Positions 18,778-28,580 of a DNA stretch of 64,000 bases are shown here, piece by piece (position 1 is the first letter of the stretch; every line of letters begins with the position of its first letter). The notes beneath the pieces were generated by a model. It searched no databases. It was not told the origin of the DNA and saw only the letters and a list, made by a program, of their open reading frames with translations. The translations under genes and the position numbers were made by a program. Source of the stretch: Novosphingobium sp. (GTDB lineage Bacteria; Pseudomonadota; Alphaproteobacteria; Sphingomonadales; Sphingomonadaceae); the NCBI GenBank assembly GCA_017744735.1, contig JAGIAR010000007.1, positions 1-64,000 on the forward strand, read 5' to 3'.

Positions 18778-19329
18778 CTATTCAGCCAAAGCCTTCAACC
18801 CCGCTTCCAGCGTCGGATAATGCGCCTGGTTCGCAGCCGCCTTCGCATAGCCTAGCTGCTGCAGCGCCTTCCCGTCCCACTTCCCCGGCGCAAGGCTGTG
18901 GCAGGCGGCCATGTATTCGTGGGCCGAGGCGACCTGCGCGCCCGGGAGGCCGTGCAGGTCGAGCGCGTCGAGCAGGAACGCGCCGTCCGACTTCCACAGC
19001 ATCGCCGGGCGGGTGCGCGAACAGCGGAAATAGACCGTCTCGGCCTGCCAGGCGACGTCGATCCCCGGCGCCCATGCGTCGGGTGGCGCGGCATCGGGGC
19101 CGTGCACCGAGTTGCCGCCCCGCTCCGCCACCTTGAGCAGGATCGCGTCGTCCGAGCGGGTCAGCACCGTAACCGACTGGCGCTGGGTCCAGTAGCATTC
19201 GCCCTGGCGGCATTCGATCCGCTCGACCGGGCCGGCTCCGTGCGCAATCGCGAAGGCCGGGGATTGCTCGCCCGGGCGATTGCAAGCCGCAAGGCAAAGC
19301 GCCAGACCTGCGATCATCCATGCACGCAT
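18778..19329 (-). CDS. Hypothetical lipoprotein
   Basis: A 183-residue protein starting MRAWMIAGLALCLAAC (lipobox LAAC, Cys16). I do not recognise the mature part. It has six further cysteines (including IECRQGECYW), a segment SVTVLTRSDDAILLKVAERGGNSV, and a C-terminal helix KALQQLGYAKAAANQAHYP. A periplasm-facing lipoprotein is inferred. The start was chosen on the signal peptide; the frame remains open far upstream only because of the high GC. Divergent from the DUF817 gene by 48 bp. Confidence 0.7.
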   Translation of the reverse strand: MRAWMIAGLALCLAACNRPGEQSPAFAIAHGAGPVERIECRQGECYWTQRQSVTVLTRSDDAILLKVAERGGNSVHGPDAAPPDAWAPGIDVAWQAETVYFRCSRTRPAMLWKSDGAFLLDALDLHGLPGAQVASAHEYMAACHSLAPGKWDGKALQQLGYAKAAANQAHYPTLEAGLKALAE

Positions 19330-19377
19330 CGAAACTCCCCTCGCAGATGCCTTCGACCATAGCGGGCCGATCCGCCG

Positions 19378-20223
19378 GTGAGTAGCCCCGCGCACACCCG
19401 CTTCGCGGCGGTCCGCGCACGGCTCGAGCGGTTCGAGCCCAAGCCCGGGCTGCACGCGTGGGTCTACGAATTCCTGCTGTTCGGCTTCAAGCAGGGCTGG
19501 GCCTGCCTGTTCGGCGCGCTGATGCTGGCGCTGCTGGTCGGGACTTACCTGTTCTATCCGGCTCATGCTCCCCTGGCCCGCTACGACTTCCTGACGATCA
19601 TGGCGCTGCTGATCCAGCTCGGGATGCTGTGGAGCCGGCTGGAGACGCTCGACGAGGCGAAGGTGATCCTTGCGTTCCATGTCGTCGGCACCGCGATGGA
19701 GCTGTTCAAGACCTCGGCCGGGTCGTGGCTCTATCCCGAACCGAGCGTTCTCAGGATCGGTGGGGTGCCGCTGTTCTCGGGCTTCATGTATGCGGCGGTC
19801 GGGAGCTATATCGCGCGGGTCTGGCGGATCTTCGATTTCCGCTTTCGCCACTATCCGAAGCCGGTCTGGACCTGGCTGCTGGCGGCCGCGGTCTATGTGA
19901 ATTTCTTCGCCCACCACTGGCTGCCCGACATCCGCCTGCTGCTGTTCGCGGCGATGGTCGCGCTGTTCCGGCGCACCCCGGTCTATTTCACCGTCTGGCG
20001 GCAGCGGCGCTGGATGCCGCTGCTGGTCGGGTGGCTGCTGGTCGCGCTGTTCATCTGGTTCGCCGAGAACCTCGGCACCTTCGCCGATGCGTGGCGCTAT
20101 CCGAACCAGGCGCGCGGGTGGCATCTCGTGTCGCCCGCCAAGCTCGGCGCTTGGTACCTGCTGATGTATATCAGCTTCGTGCTGGTTTCGGCGGTGAACC
20201 GGCCGAAAGAACCCGACGCTTAA
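19378..20223 (+). CDS. DUF817 integral membrane protein
   Basis: A 281-residue membrane protein of the DUF817 (YoaT-like) family, function unknown. After a basic N-terminus (RFAAVRARLERFEPKPG) come about eight hydrophobic segments, with the conserved FGFKQGWACLFGALML, HVVGTAMELFKTSAGSW, FFAHHWLPDIR and WFAENLGTFADAWRYP stretches. It starts at a GTG; no upstream alternative fits. It overlaps the convergent GST gene by 4 bp. Confidence 0.85.
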   Translation: MSSPAHTRFAAVRARLERFEPKPGLHAWVYEFLLFGFKQGWACLFGALMLALLVGTYLFYPAHAPLARYDFLTIMALLIQLGMLWSRLETLDEAKVILAFHVVGTAMELFKTSAGSWLYPEPSVLRIGGVPLFSGFMYAAVGSYIARVWRIFDFRFRHYPKPVWTWLLAAAVYVNFFAHHWLPDIRLLLFAAMVALFRRTPVYFTVWRQRRWMPLLVGWLLVALFIWFAENLGTFADAWRYPNQARGWHLVSPAKLGAWYLLMYISFVLVSAVNRPKEPDA

Positions 20224-20972
20224 ACGTTCAGCTCTTTCTTTTCGTGCACGATCTCGCGCTGCACTTCGGCGAACATTGTCTTCACCGCCGGACGTGCGTT
20301 GATCTGCTCGATCCAGCGGATCAGGCCGGGCGTGTCGTCCCGGTTCACCAGCTCGGCGAAGCCGTACTGCATGCCGTTGGCGATGGCGAAGTTGCAGATG
20401 TCGGCCAGCGTATACATGCCCGGCACCAGCCATTCGTTGTCGCGCAGGTGCTCGTCGAGCTTCTTCACCGAGACCGCAATCTTGCGCATTTCCTCGTCGA
20501 GCATGTCCTGGGGGAAGCCGGCGCGGGCGCGGCGCCACTTCACCTGCTGCTCGTAGACCGGGATGTTGGCGACCTTCTCCTCGAACTCCGCGTCCGACAG
20601 GTCCTGCGCCATCTTGCCGACATAGCGGTGCCAGCCGATGGTCGAGACGCACCAGCAGAAATATTCGTCGACCCACTTGGTCCACACCCGCATTTCGGCG
20701 CGCTCGAACGGATCGTCGGGGCGCAGCTTTACCGCCGTCGGGTGCGCGTCCTCGAGATATTCGCAGATCACCGTGCTCTCGGTCACAACCTTCCCGTCGT
20801 CCCACAGCGCCGGCACCTGGCCGCGCGGGTTGATCGCCTTGTACCAGTCGGAATGATGCTCGAATTTCGCAGGGTTGAGCTGGACCTGCTCGTAGTCGAG
20901 GCCCTTCTCGTAAAGCGCGAGCATGGGCTTGAGCGAGTTGGCGCCCGGTCCGAAGCTGTAGAGTTTGAGCAT
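20220..20972 (-). CDS. Glutathione S-transferase family protein
   Basis: A 250-residue GST: thioredoxin-like N-terminal domain starting MLKLYSFGPGANSLKPMLAL, with NPRGQVPALWDDGKVVTESTVICEYLED (cis-Pro and the ES motif that binds the glutathione gamma-glutamyl group), then an all-helical C-terminal domain with the N-capping region MYTLADICNFAIANGMQYGFAEL. The substrate is unknown. The ATG at 20972 is the family-typical start; an in-frame extension upstream is not GST-like. Confidence 0.9.
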   Translation of the reverse strand: MLKLYSFGPGANSLKPMLALYEKGLDYEQVQLNPAKFEHHSDWYKAINPRGQVPALWDDGKVVTESTVICEYLEDAHPTAVKLRPDDPFERAEMRVWTKWVDEYFCWCVSTIGWHRYVGKMAQDLSDAEFEEKVANIPVYEQQVKWRRARAGFPQDMLDEEMRKIAVSVKKLDEHLRDNEWLVPGMYTLADICNFAIANGMQYGFAELVNRDDTPGLIRWIEQINARPAVKTMFAEVQREIVHEKKELNV

Positions 20973-21278
20973 CTGCAAGTGTCCTCTCTTTGCCGCGCGG
21001 CTTAGACCCGCGGCCCGCCGATTTAAAGCGGATAAAGTCAATCTGGAATGCGGAAGATCAATGATTTTCCTACATCGCCCGCTTCCGCTAGGCCTGCATT
21101 CATGAACCTGTTCGAAACACCCGATCGGGCACGAAAGCGGCCCAGGCGGAAGGTCACACGCAGTGTTTCGCGATGGCTGCCAAGCCATCGAATTCGATCG
21201 GCATTTTCCGGAAGGTCGCCAAGTTTCGCTGCCGGTTCTGCGTCACATAAAAGGTCACAGGCGGGAGGCTGACCGGCG
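20973..21278. other. 306-bp noncoding gap between gst and the VWA gene
   Basis: This gap holds the leader regions of two divergent genes. An inverted repeat GCGGAAG (21050-21056) / CTTCCGC (21082-21088) encloses GATCAATGATTTTC, which can itself pair with GGAAGATC. A short frame at 21048-21272 shows no family resemblance or ribosome site and I do not call it. GGGAGG at 21262 is the ribosome site of the next gene. Confidence 0.5.
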
Positions 21279-22454
21279 ATGTTCCTTCACTTCGTCGAAG
21301 AATTGCGCGCGGCCGGAATCCCCGCCTCGGCCAAGGAGCACCTGGTGCTGCTTGAGGCGCTCGACCGGCAGGCGATCGCGCTCTCGGCCGAGGAGTTCTA
21401 TTATCTCGCCCGGGCGGTGTTCGTGAAGGACGAGGCCCTGCTCGACCGGTTCGACCAGGTCTTCGGCAAGGTCTTCAAGGGGCTGGTGCGCGAGGGCGAA
21501 GAACGGCCCGCAGTTCCCGAAGACTGGCTGAAGGCGGTCGCCCGGCGATTCCTCAGCGACGAGGAAATGGCGAAGATCCGCTCGCTCGGCTCGTGGGACG
21601 ACATCATGGCCGCGCTGAAGGAACGGCTCGAAGAACAGCAGGGCCGCCATGAAGGCGGCAACCGCTGGATCGGGACCGGGGGGACCTCGCCCTTCGGCAA
21701 CAGCGGCTACAACCCGGAAGGCGTGCGGATCGGCGGCGAGAGCACCCACGGCAAGGCGATCAAGGTGTGGGATCAGCGCCGGTTCCGCGATCTGGACAAC
21801 ACCCGCGAACTCGGCACGCGCAACATCAAGCTGGCGCTCCGCCGCCTGCGCCGCTTCGCCCGCGAAGGCGCCGCGGACGAGCTGGACCTCGATGCGACGG
21901 TCGACGGCACGGCGCGGCAGGGGTGGCTCGATATCCGGATGCGGCCCGAGCGGCACAATGCGGTGAAGCTGCTGCTGTTCCTCGACGTCGGCGGCTCGAT
22001 GGACCCGCATGTGCGCGTGTGCGAGGAACTGTTCAGCGCCGCGACGAGCGAGTTCAAGAACCTCGAGTTCTTCTACTTCCACAACTCCCCCTACGAGGGT
22101 CTGTGGCAGGAGAACCGCCGCCGGTTCGAACAGCGCATCCCGACGCTGGACCTGCTCCACAAATACGGGGCGGACTACAAGGCGGTGTTCGTCGGCGATG
22201 CCGCGATGAGCCCTTACGAAATCTCCCACCCGGGGGGGTCGGTGGAGCATTTCAACGAGGAAGCGGGCGCGACCTGGCTGCAGCGGATGGTGGCCGGATG
22301 GCCTTCGGCGGTATGGCTCAACCCGGTTGCCGAGCGCTATTGGAACTATTCCCAATCGACGAAGATGGTCCGCGACTTGCTGGACGATCGGATGTACCCT
22401 CTCACCATCGAGGGGTTGGACGATGCGATGAGGGAGCTGTCGCGCAAACGCTGA
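21279..22454 (+). CDS. VWA-domain protein (CoxE-like), probable MoxR partner
   Basis: A 391-residue cytoplasmic protein. The N-terminus MFLHFVEELRAAGIPASAKEHLVLLEAL is typical of CoxE/VWA proteins encoded beside MoxR ATPases. The von Willebrand A domain begins around residue 230 with LLLFLDVGGSMD, where the MIDAS motif is DxGGS rather than the classical DxSxS, as is common in this subfamily. The central part RWIGTGGTSPFGNSGYNPEGVRIGG is a Gly-rich linker. GGGAGG lies ten bases before the ATG. By family logic it works with the MoxR ATPase at 17838. Confidence 0.87.
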   Translation: MFLHFVEELRAAGIPASAKEHLVLLEALDRQAIALSAEEFYYLARAVFVKDEALLDRFDQVFGKVFKGLVREGEERPAVPEDWLKAVARRFLSDEEMAKIRSLGSWDDIMAALKERLEEQQGRHEGGNRWIGTGGTSPFGNSGYNPEGVRIGGESTHGKAIKVWDQRRFRDLDNTRELGTRNIKLALRRLRRFAREGAADELDLDATVDGTARQGWLDIRMRPERHNAVKLLLFLDVGGSMDPHVRVCEELFSAATSEFKNLEFFYFHNSPYEGLWQENRRRFEQRIPTLDLLHKYGADYKAVFVGDAAMSPYEISHPGGSVEHFNEEAGATWLQRMVAGWPSAVWLNPVAERYWNYSQSTKMVRDLLDDRMYPLTIEGLDDAMRELSRKR

Positions 22455-22476
22455 AACGACTGCGGGGGAACGCAAT

Positions 22477-23766
22477 TTGGCCGAAGGAACCAGGGGCATC
22501 GTGCTCACCCCGTCGCAGCAGCGGCGCGCGATCCTTGCCGCGACGATCGGCAACGGGATCGAATTCTACGATTTCCTGGCCTACGCCTTCTTCGCGATCC
22601 AGATCGGCAAGACCTTCTTCCCGTTCAGGGACGATCCGTTCCTCAGCCTGATGGCCTCGCTGATGGCCTTCGGCGCGGGTTTCGCGACCCGGCCGCTCGG
22701 CGCCTTCGTGCTCGGGCGCTATGCCGACCGCAACGGGCGCAAGCCGGCGATGCTGCTCAGCATGACGCTGATGGGCGGCGGCATCCTGCTGCTGGTGCTG
22801 ACGCCGGGATACACCACGATCGGTATCGCTGCACCGGTGATCGCGGTCTGCGCGCGGCTAATCCAGGGCTTCGCGCTGGGCGGCGAGGTCGGTTCGGCCA
22901 CCGCCTACCTCGTCGAATCCGCCGACACCCATCGCCGCGGTGCCGCGGTTTCGTGGCAGGGCGCGAGCCAACAGATCGCGGCGACGCTCGGGGCGCTGAT
23001 GGGCTTCCTGCTGACCCTGCGGCTGTCCGAGGCCGAGCTGGCAACCTATGGCTGGCGCATCGCGCTGCTGGTCGGAGCGCTGATCGTGCCGTTTGCGATC
23101 TGGATCCGCAGCTCGCTGCCCGAAACGCTGCACAAGGAACCCGAGCCCGACGAAGCCGGCCATGCCGGCGTGCGTACCTATGCCGGGGTGATCGTGCTCG
23201 GCTGCCTGATGATCGGCAGCGGCACGATCGGGACCTACATGTTCAACTACATGGCCACCTTCGGCCAGCGGACGCTGCATTTTTCCGCCCAGACCTCGCT
23301 GTTCGCGCAGACCGGGCTCAATTTCGCCTCGGTGCTGACGATGCTGTGGGGCGGCCGCGCCAGCGACCGCTGGGGCCGCAAGCGGGTGATCCTGATCCCG
23401 CAGATCTGCTTCGTGCTGCTGTTGGTTCCGGTCTTCCTATGGATCACCACCACGCTTTCGCCGGTGGCCTTCGTTGCCGGGACGGTGCTGCTGAGCGGAA
23501 TCGCCGGAATGCGGGACCCGGCGATCTACACGCTCATCAACGAGAGCCTGCCCCGCCCGGTCCGCGCGCGCGCCTTTGCGCTGATCTATGCGATCCCCGT
23601 CGCGCTGCTCGGCGGCACCACCCAGCCCTTCATCGCCTGGCTGATCGAAAAGACCGGCAATCCGCTGTCGATCGCGATCTATCTCACCGGCGTCGCAGCG
23701 ATCGGACTGTTCGCGATGATCATGGCGCGGGAAAGCTCACCCCGGCATCGCCGCTCGGCTCAGTAG
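22477..23766 (+). CDS. MFS transporter, metabolite:H+ symporter (MHS) type
   Basis: A 429-residue, 12-helix major facilitator. The first helix begins ATIGNGIEFYDFLAYAFFA, the hallmark of MHS-type transporters (ProP/ShiA/citrate relatives). The helix 2-3 loop motif GRYADRNGRKPAML and a second copy GGRASDRWGRKRVIL are present, and GFALGGEVGSATAYLVE is helix 5. The start is a TTG at 22477 preceded by GGGGGAA; this is the only sensible start, 22 bp after the VWA gene. The substrate, perhaps an organic acid, is unknown. Confidence 0.88.
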   Translation: MAEGTRGIVLTPSQQRRAILAATIGNGIEFYDFLAYAFFAIQIGKTFFPFRDDPFLSLMASLMAFGAGFATRPLGAFVLGRYADRNGRKPAMLLSMTLMGGGILLLVLTPGYTTIGIAAPVIAVCARLIQGFALGGEVGSATAYLVESADTHRRGAAVSWQGASQQIAATLGALMGFLLTLRLSEAELATYGWRIALLVGALIVPFAIWIRSSLPETLHKEPEPDEAGHAGVRTYAGVIVLGCLMIGSGTIGTYMFNYMATFGQRTLHFSAQTSLFAQTGLNFASVLTMLWGGRASDRWGRKRVILIPQICFVLLLVPVFLWITTTLSPVAFVAGTVLLSGIAGMRDPAIYTLINESLPRPVRARAFALIYAIPVALLGGTTQPFIAWLIEKTGNPLSIAIYLTGVAAIGLFAMIMARESSPRHRRSAQ

Positions 23767-24959
23767 AGCAGCAGATGCCGGGTCGCTTCGGTCCAGGCCG
23801 CTTCGTCGGCCAGCGCGATCCGGTCGAGGTCGTCCGGCCCGGCCGAGGGATTGTCGACCCATTCCCGCAAGGCCGGCCCGCCGTTGATCACGTCGATCGC
23901 AAGCCGCTCGAATTCGTATTCATAGGGGAAGTCGCGCCAGATATCGTAGGTCGGATGGAACTGGCGGATCGCCTTGAACGCCAGCGCCTGCAAGCGCCAG
24001 GGCTTGAACTTCGCATGGTCGTAGAACGGCCCTTCGGCGTGGACCATCAGCGCGTTGCACAGTTGCCCGGCGTGCTTGTGGAATGTCGGGGTGAACCAGC
24101 ATTCGCGGATCGCGCAGCCTTCCATCCAGTGCGGCGCGAAGCGCTCCATGCAGATCCTGACCGCCGCGGCATCGACGTCGGGCGCGCCAAACAGCACTTC
24201 GAGCGGACGGGTCGTGCCCCTGCCCTCGCTCAGCGTAGCGCCTTCGATCATCACCGTCCCGGCATAGGCACGCGCCATGTTGAGGTTGGCGGCGTTGGGA
24301 CTCGGGTTGATCCAGACGCGGCTCTCGGGCCAACCGAAGCCCGGCCCCCCGGGCTCCCAGCCCTGCATTTCGATCACGCGGTAGTCGACGTCGAGCTCGA
24401 ACTGCTCGACGAACCAGCGGCCCATCTCGCCGAGCGTCAGCCCGTGGCGCATCGGCATCGGCCCGGCGCCGACGAAGCTTTCCTGCCCCGGCACCAGCAG
24501 CGTGCCTTCGACCGGGCGCCCGGCGGGATTCGGCCGGTCCAGCACCCAGACCGCCTTCCCCGTCCCGCTGGCGGCCTCGAGCAGATAGAGCAGCGTGGTG
24601 ACGAAGGTGTAGATCCGGCAGCCGAGATCCTGCAGATCGAACAGGAACACATCGGCGCTCGACATCATCTGGCCGGTCGGGCGGCGCACCTCCCCATAGA
24701 GGCTGAACACCGGGATGCCGTAGGTCGGATCGGTCTCGTCCGCGGTCTCGACCATATTGTCCTGCTTGTCGCCCTTGAGCCCGTGCTGCGGACCGAAGGC
24801 GGCGGTGACGTTCAAGTCGCCGAGCGCCGTCAACGCGTCGAGCGAATGGGTCAGGTCGGCAGTCACCGAAGCCGGGTGGGCGATCAGCGCGATGCGTCTG
24901 CCGTGCAGCGGCTGGCGCAGCTCCGGCTCGGCGAGCAGGCGGTCTATTCCGAATTTCAT
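23760..24959 (-). CDS. DUF1343 protein, NamZ-like exo-beta-N-acetylmuramidase
   Basis: A 399-residue DUF1343 protein. A characterised family member, NamZ, removes N-acetylmuramic acid from peptidoglycan fragments. Recognisable family segments: RRIALIAHPASVTADLTHSL, FGPQHGLKGDKQDNM, FSLYGEVRRPTGQMM, FDLQDLGCRIYTFV, LDRPNPAGRPVEGTLL and NPSPNAANLNMARAYAGTVM. No signal peptide is visible at MKFGIDRLLAE, so it is probably cytoplasmic and would act on imported muropeptide sugars. It runs in an operon with the DOMON-like gene (3-bp gap) and is convergent with the MHS transporter (7-bp overlap). Confidence 0.88.
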   Translation of the reverse strand: MKFGIDRLLAEPELRQPLHGRRIALIAHPASVTADLTHSLDALTALGDLNVTAAFGPQHGLKGDKQDNMVETADETDPTYGIPVFSLYGEVRRPTGQMMSSADVFLFDLQDLGCRIYTFVTTLLYLLEAASGTGKAVWVLDRPNPAGRPVEGTLLVPGQESFVGAGPMPMRHGLTLGEMGRWFVEQFELDVDYRVIEMQGWEPGGPGFGWPESRVWINPSPNAANLNMARAYAGTVMIEGATLSEGRGTTRPLEVLFGAPDVDAAAVRICMERFAPHWMEGCAIRECWFTPTFHKHAGQLCNALMVHAEGPFYDHAKFKPWRLQALAFKAIRQFHPTYDIWRDFPYEYEFERLAIDVINGGPALREWVDNPSAGPDDLDRIALADEAAWTEATRHLLLY

Positions 24960-24962
24960 GCT

Positions 24963-25499
24963 TCAGGCGGGTGGCTCAAGCACCGCCGCAAAGCAAGCTG
25001 CGTCGTGGAAATCGGGCTTCTCCGAAGCATGGGTCATCGCCCAGTAGCTCTTCACCCCACCCTTTTCCTCGATCACGGCGCTCAGCCCCATCGCCGCGGG
25101 CAGCGCGGGGAGGCCGGCGCTCGGCACCGCCGCGTCGAAGATCGTCAGATCGGTGCCGACCCGGATCGCGCAGTGCGGCTCGTGCGGGAACGGACGTTGT
25201 GCCATGCCGTCGCGATAGGTCGCGAAATCGTAGGCCGCCCAGCGTTCGGACGGCGACAGGTTCAGTTCGACATAGGCGGCTCCGCCTTCGGGCTTCAGGA
25301 AGGCCTCGAAGCAGGTCGTCTCCCACAGGCCGTCCGCCCTGCCCTTGCCCGCGAAAACCGGCACCACCAGCTTCGCCGCGCCCTCGATCCGCCAGCGCAG
25401 CCGCAGCAAGCTCGCGTCGAAGCCGATCACCCGCGCCTCGATCGCCCTGACCGAAAGCGGCGGATGCGCCGGGTGCGCGGTCAAAGGATAGTTTTGCAT
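24963..25499 (-). CDS. DOMON-like domain protein
   Basis: A 178-residue beta-rich protein matching sphingomonad proteins labelled DOMON-like. Typical parts are RLRWRIEGAAKLVVP, LWETTCFEAFLKPEGGAAYVELNLSPSERWAAYDFATYRDGM and the C-terminal KSYWAMTHASEKPDFHDAACF. No signal peptide. The WETTCFEAFL and ELNLSPS blocks recall carbohydrate-binding or family 9 CBM-like folds. Placement upstream of the NamZ-like gene suggests a sugar-related role; this is inference. Confidence 0.75.
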   Translation of the reverse strand: MQNYPLTAHPAHPPLSVRAIEARVIGFDASLLRLRWRIEGAAKLVVPVFAGKGRADGLWETTCFEAFLKPEGGAAYVELNLSPSERWAAYDFATYRDGMAQRPFPHEPHCAIRVGTDLTIFDAAVPSAGLPALPAAMGLSAVIEEKGGVKSYWAMTHASEKPDFHDAACFAAVLEPPA

Positions 25500-25543
25500 G
25501 TCGCCCCCCCCGATGCTAACCGCCCGGCCCTGAAATCGAGGGC

Positions 25544-26779
25544 ATGATGAGCGATTACAAATCAGACCTGCTGCGCCTGCTGGACGAACGCGGCTACATC
25601 CACCAGCTCACCGACGCCGAGGGCCTGGACGCCCTCGCGGCCAAAACGATCGTGCCCGGCTATATCGGCTTCGACGCCACCGCGCCATCGCTGCATGTCG
25701 GCAGTCTGGTCCAGATCATGATGCTGCGCCGCCTGCAGCAGGCCGGCCACAAGCCGATCGTGGTGATGGGCGGCGGGACGACCAAGATCGGCGATCCTTC
25801 GGGCAAGGACGAGAGCCGCAAGCTGCTGACCTCCGAGATCATCGACGCCAACATCGCCTCGATCCGCACGGTGTTCGAGAAACTGCTGCGCTTCGACGAC
25901 AGCCCGACCGGCGCGATCATGGTCAACAACGACGCATGGCTGCGCGAGCTGTCCTACATCGACCTGCTGCGCGAGGTCGGGCCGCATTTCACGATCAACC
26001 GCATGCTGACCTTCGATTCGGTCAAGCTGCGGCTCGAGCGCGAGCAGCCGCTGACCTTCCTCGAATTCAATTACATGATCCTGCAGGCCTACGACTTCCG
26101 CGAGCTGGCGCAGCAGCAAGACTGCCGCCTGCAGATGGGCGGATCGGACCAGTGGGGCAATATCGTCAACGGGATCGAGCTCGGCCGGCGGATGAACGGG
26201 TTCGAGCTGTTCGGCCTGACCACCCCGCTGCTGACCACCGCCGACGGCGCAAAGATGGGCAAGACCGCCGCGGGGGCGGTGTGGCTCAACGAGGACCAGC
26301 TTCCGGCCTACGATTTCTGGCAATACTGGCGCAACGCGGACGATCGCGACGTCGGCAAGTTCCTGCGCCTGTTCACCGACCTGCCGCTGGACGAGATCGA
26401 ACGGCTCGAGAAGCTCGAGGGCAGCGAGATCAACGCGGCCAAGGTGGTGCTGGCCAACGAAATCACGAGACTCGTTCGCGGGGAGAAGGCCGCACAGGCG
26501 GCCGAGGCTACGGCTGAGGCAACCTTCGGCGCAGGCGGCATGGGCGATGATCTGCCGGTGCTGGCGGTCGCGCCGGAAGGCATCGGCCTTGCCGCGGCGC
26601 TCACCGCGATCGGATTCACCGCCTCGAATGGCGAAGCCAAGCGCAAGATCGCCGAAGGCGCTGTGAGGCTGGACGACGAAGCGGTGAAGGACGCGGCCTT
26701 GCTGGTGACCGTCACCGAAGGGGCGGAAAGAAAACTCAGCCTCGGAAAAAAGAAACACGCCGTGTTGCGCCGTGCATGA
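25544..26779 (+). CDS. tyrS: Tyrosyl-tRNA synthetase
   Basis: A 411-residue class I aminoacyl-tRNA synthetase charging tRNA-Tyr. The HIGH box appears as [15 protein letters not shown], the tyrosine pocket as [10 protein letters not shown]...[11 protein letters not shown], the KMSKS box as [10 protein letters not shown], and a C-terminal S4 RNA-binding domain starts near residue 345 ([22 protein letters not shown]). Complete for the bacterial TyrZ/TyrS class. Confidence 0.98.
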   Translation: MMSDYKSDLLRLLDERGYIHQLTDAEGLDALAAKTIVPGYIGFDATAPSLHVGSLVQIMMLRRLQQAGHKPIVVMGGGTTKIGDPSGKDESRKLLTSEIIDANIASIRTVFEKLLRFDDSPTGAIMVNNDAWLRELSYIDLLREVGPHFTINRMLTFDSVKLRLEREQPLTFLEFNYMILQAYDFRELAQQQDCRLQMGGSDQWGNIVNGIELGRRMNGFELFGLTTPLLTTADGAKMGKTAAGAVWLNEDQLPAYDFWQYWRNADDRDVGKFLRLFTDLPLDEIERLEKLEGSEINAAKVVLANEITRLVRGEKAAQAAEATAEATFGAGGMGDDLPVLAVAPEGIGLAAALTAIGFTASNGEAKRKIAEGAVRLDDEAVKDAALLVTVTEGAERKLSLGKKKHAVLRRA

Positions 26780-26873
26780 GGTGAAGCGTTTGTCCTAACC
26801 GCGCCTTTACGATTTGGCAGCGATTTGCTGGCAAAACCTGCGCTCCATAGGTCGTAGGTGGAGGGTCAGCCCC

Positions 26874-27209
26874 TTGTCTGGAGCACAACTTTCTGTGCCG
26901 GAAATGCGCCGTGCTGCGCGGCATCCGGTGGATTTTCCCGTTATCGCGGAGCACCGCGATCGCGGCGATCTGTCGCTGCATATCGCGAATATCTCGGCGC
27001 ATGGGTTCATGGTCGACAACTCGGAAGGGCTCGACCGCGGTGAACGCGTGATCATCCGCCTGCCCGAGATCGGCCGGATCGAAGCCTATGTGATCTGGGT
27101 GCGGGAGGAGCGTGCCGGATTGCAGTTCGAGCGAATCATCCGGCTCGACGATTTCACCCGCATGATGGACGTGCTGCAGCCCAACCCGCGCCTGCGTCGC
27201 GGCCGCTGA
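26874..27209 (+). CDS. PilZ-domain protein
   Basis: A 111-residue single-domain PilZ protein, probable cyclic-di-GMP binder. The RxxxR-type motif lies in MRRAARHPVDF and the second motif as NISAHGFMVDN (D/NxSxxG); VIWVREERAGLQFER completes the barrel. The start is set at the TTG at 26874 because GGAGGG ends eight bases before it; the frame continues to 26814 without a ribosome site, and an ATG at 26904 would also keep the domain. Confidence 0.82.
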   Translation: MSGAQLSVPEMRRAARHPVDFPVIAEHRDRGDLSLHIANISAHGFMVDNSEGLDRGERVIIRLPEIGRIEAYVIWVREERAGLQFERIIRLDDFTRMMDVLQPNPRLRRGR

Positions 27210-27289
27210 CCCCCGGCCCAAGCCTGCCTTTCCGGCGCCCAACAATCTGATCGCTTGGCAAGGTGTGAAGCGCCTGCCAATGGCGTGCC

Positions 27290-28567
27290 GTGAGCGAACC
27301 CACCTCCCCGCTGCAAATTCCCGACTATCGGCGGTTCTGGGTTGCGAGGTTCCTGCTGGTCTGCGCGACCCTGTCGATGGTCGTCCTGATCGGATACCAG
27401 ACCTACGCCATCGCACGCGCCGATTACGGGATGAGCGAAAGCCACGCGGCATTCCAGCTCGGCCTGCTCGGCCTTGCCCAGTTCGTCCCATTCTTCCTGC
27501 TTACCCCGGTGGCCGGCGTTGCGGCGGACCGCTTCGACCGGCGCTATGTTGCGTGCATCTCGCTGTCGATCGACTTCTGCATCGCGGTCGCGATCGGGCT
27601 GCTGACCTACACCCATCACCTGACCCTCCCGCTGTGCTTCGTCCTGGCAGCCTCCCACGGCGCGGCCCGCGTGTTCAGCGGCCCGTCGATGAGCGCGATC
27701 ACGCCGAACGTCGTGCCCACCCCGCTGCTCCCGCGCGCGATCGCACTCGGCTCGATCGGTTTCACCAGCGGACAGATCGTCGGCCCGGCGGTCGGGGGCC
27801 TGCTGTTCGCAGCCAATCCAGCGGTGCCCTACGCAGTCTCGGCCGCGCTGCTGCTGGTCTGCGCCTTCCTGGTGCTGTCGATCCGGCCGATCCAGTCGCG
27901 CCACCGCAGCGATCTCCATCCGGTGCGCCAGATGATCGAGGGCTTCACCTTCGTATGGAAGACGCGCTTCCTGCTGGGCTGCGTATCGCTCGACCTGTTC
28001 GCGGTGCTGTTCGCGGGCGCGACCGCGTTGCTGCCGGTCTACGCCCGCGACATCCTGCACGTCGGCGCCGAGGGGCTCGGGATCATGCGCGCCGCTCCCG
28101 CGGTCGGGGCCGGATCGGTTGCGCTGTTCCTGTCGTTCCGGCCGTTCTCGCAGAACGTCGGGGTCAAGATGCTTTGGGCCGTGGCGGTGTTCGGCGCGGC
28201 GACCCTCGCCTTCGGCCTGTCGCGCAACCTGTTCCTCTCGCTCGGGCTGCTGGCGATCCTCGGCGGGGCGGACATGGTTTCGGTGTTCGTCCGCAACACG
28301 CTGGAACAGCTCAACACGCCCGACTCGATGCGCGGGCGGGTTTCGTCGATCTCGGGGCTCGCCGTGTCCGCCTCGAACGAGCTGGGAGAAATGCAGTCGG
28401 GCCTTGCCGCGGCACTGCTCGGCGCGACGGGGGCGGTTGTGTTCGGCGGGGCGGGTGCGATAATCATCACCGGGCTTTGGGCGTTCATCTTCCCGGAACT
28501 TCCGCGGGCCAGGACGTTCGCAGCGCAAAACCGCCAGCCCGACCCCACAAGGGGAGAGATGGACTGA
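27290..28567 (+). CDS. MFS transporter (MFS_3 / enterobactin-exporter-like)
   Basis: A 425-residue major facilitator with about 11-12 hydrophobic helices. It opens with [24 protein letters not shown], a form typical of the MFS_3 group with EntS-like exporters. Conserved loop [18 protein letters not shown] and second half [33 protein letters not shown] start at 27290. The substrate is unknown. It leads into cysK with a 13-bp gap, so the two may be cotranscribed. Confidence 0.85.
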   Translation: MSEPTSPLQIPDYRRFWVARFLLVCATLSMVVLIGYQTYAIARADYGMSESHAAFQLGLLGLAQFVPFFLLTPVAGVAADRFDRRYVACISLSIDFCIAVAIGLLTYTHHLTLPLCFVLAASHGAARVFSGPSMSAITPNVVPTPLLPRAIALGSIGFTSGQIVGPAVGGLLFAANPAVPYAVSAALLLVCAFLVLSIRPIQSRHRSDLHPVRQMIEGFTFVWKTRFLLGCVSLDLFAVLFAGATALLPVYARDILHVGAEGLGIMRAAPAVGAGSVALFLSFRPFSQNVGVKMLWAVAVFGAATLAFGLSRNLFLSLGLLAILGGADMVSVFVRNTLEQLNTPDSMRGRVSSISGLAVSASNELGEMQSGLAAALLGATGAVVFGGAGAIIITGLWAFIFPELPRARTFAAQNRQPDPTRGEMD

Positions 28568-28580
28568 TGGAGACAATGAC

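Noticed and set aside
21048..21272. A short frame in the gap before the VWA gene
   Set aside because: No ribosome site, Arg/Ser-rich shadow-like composition and no known relative.
22953..25547. An 864-codon open frame crossing the MHS transporter and antisense to the NamZ-like and DOMON-like genes
   Set aside because: Sequence is Arg/Gly/His-rich shadow coding; it runs through three recognised genes.
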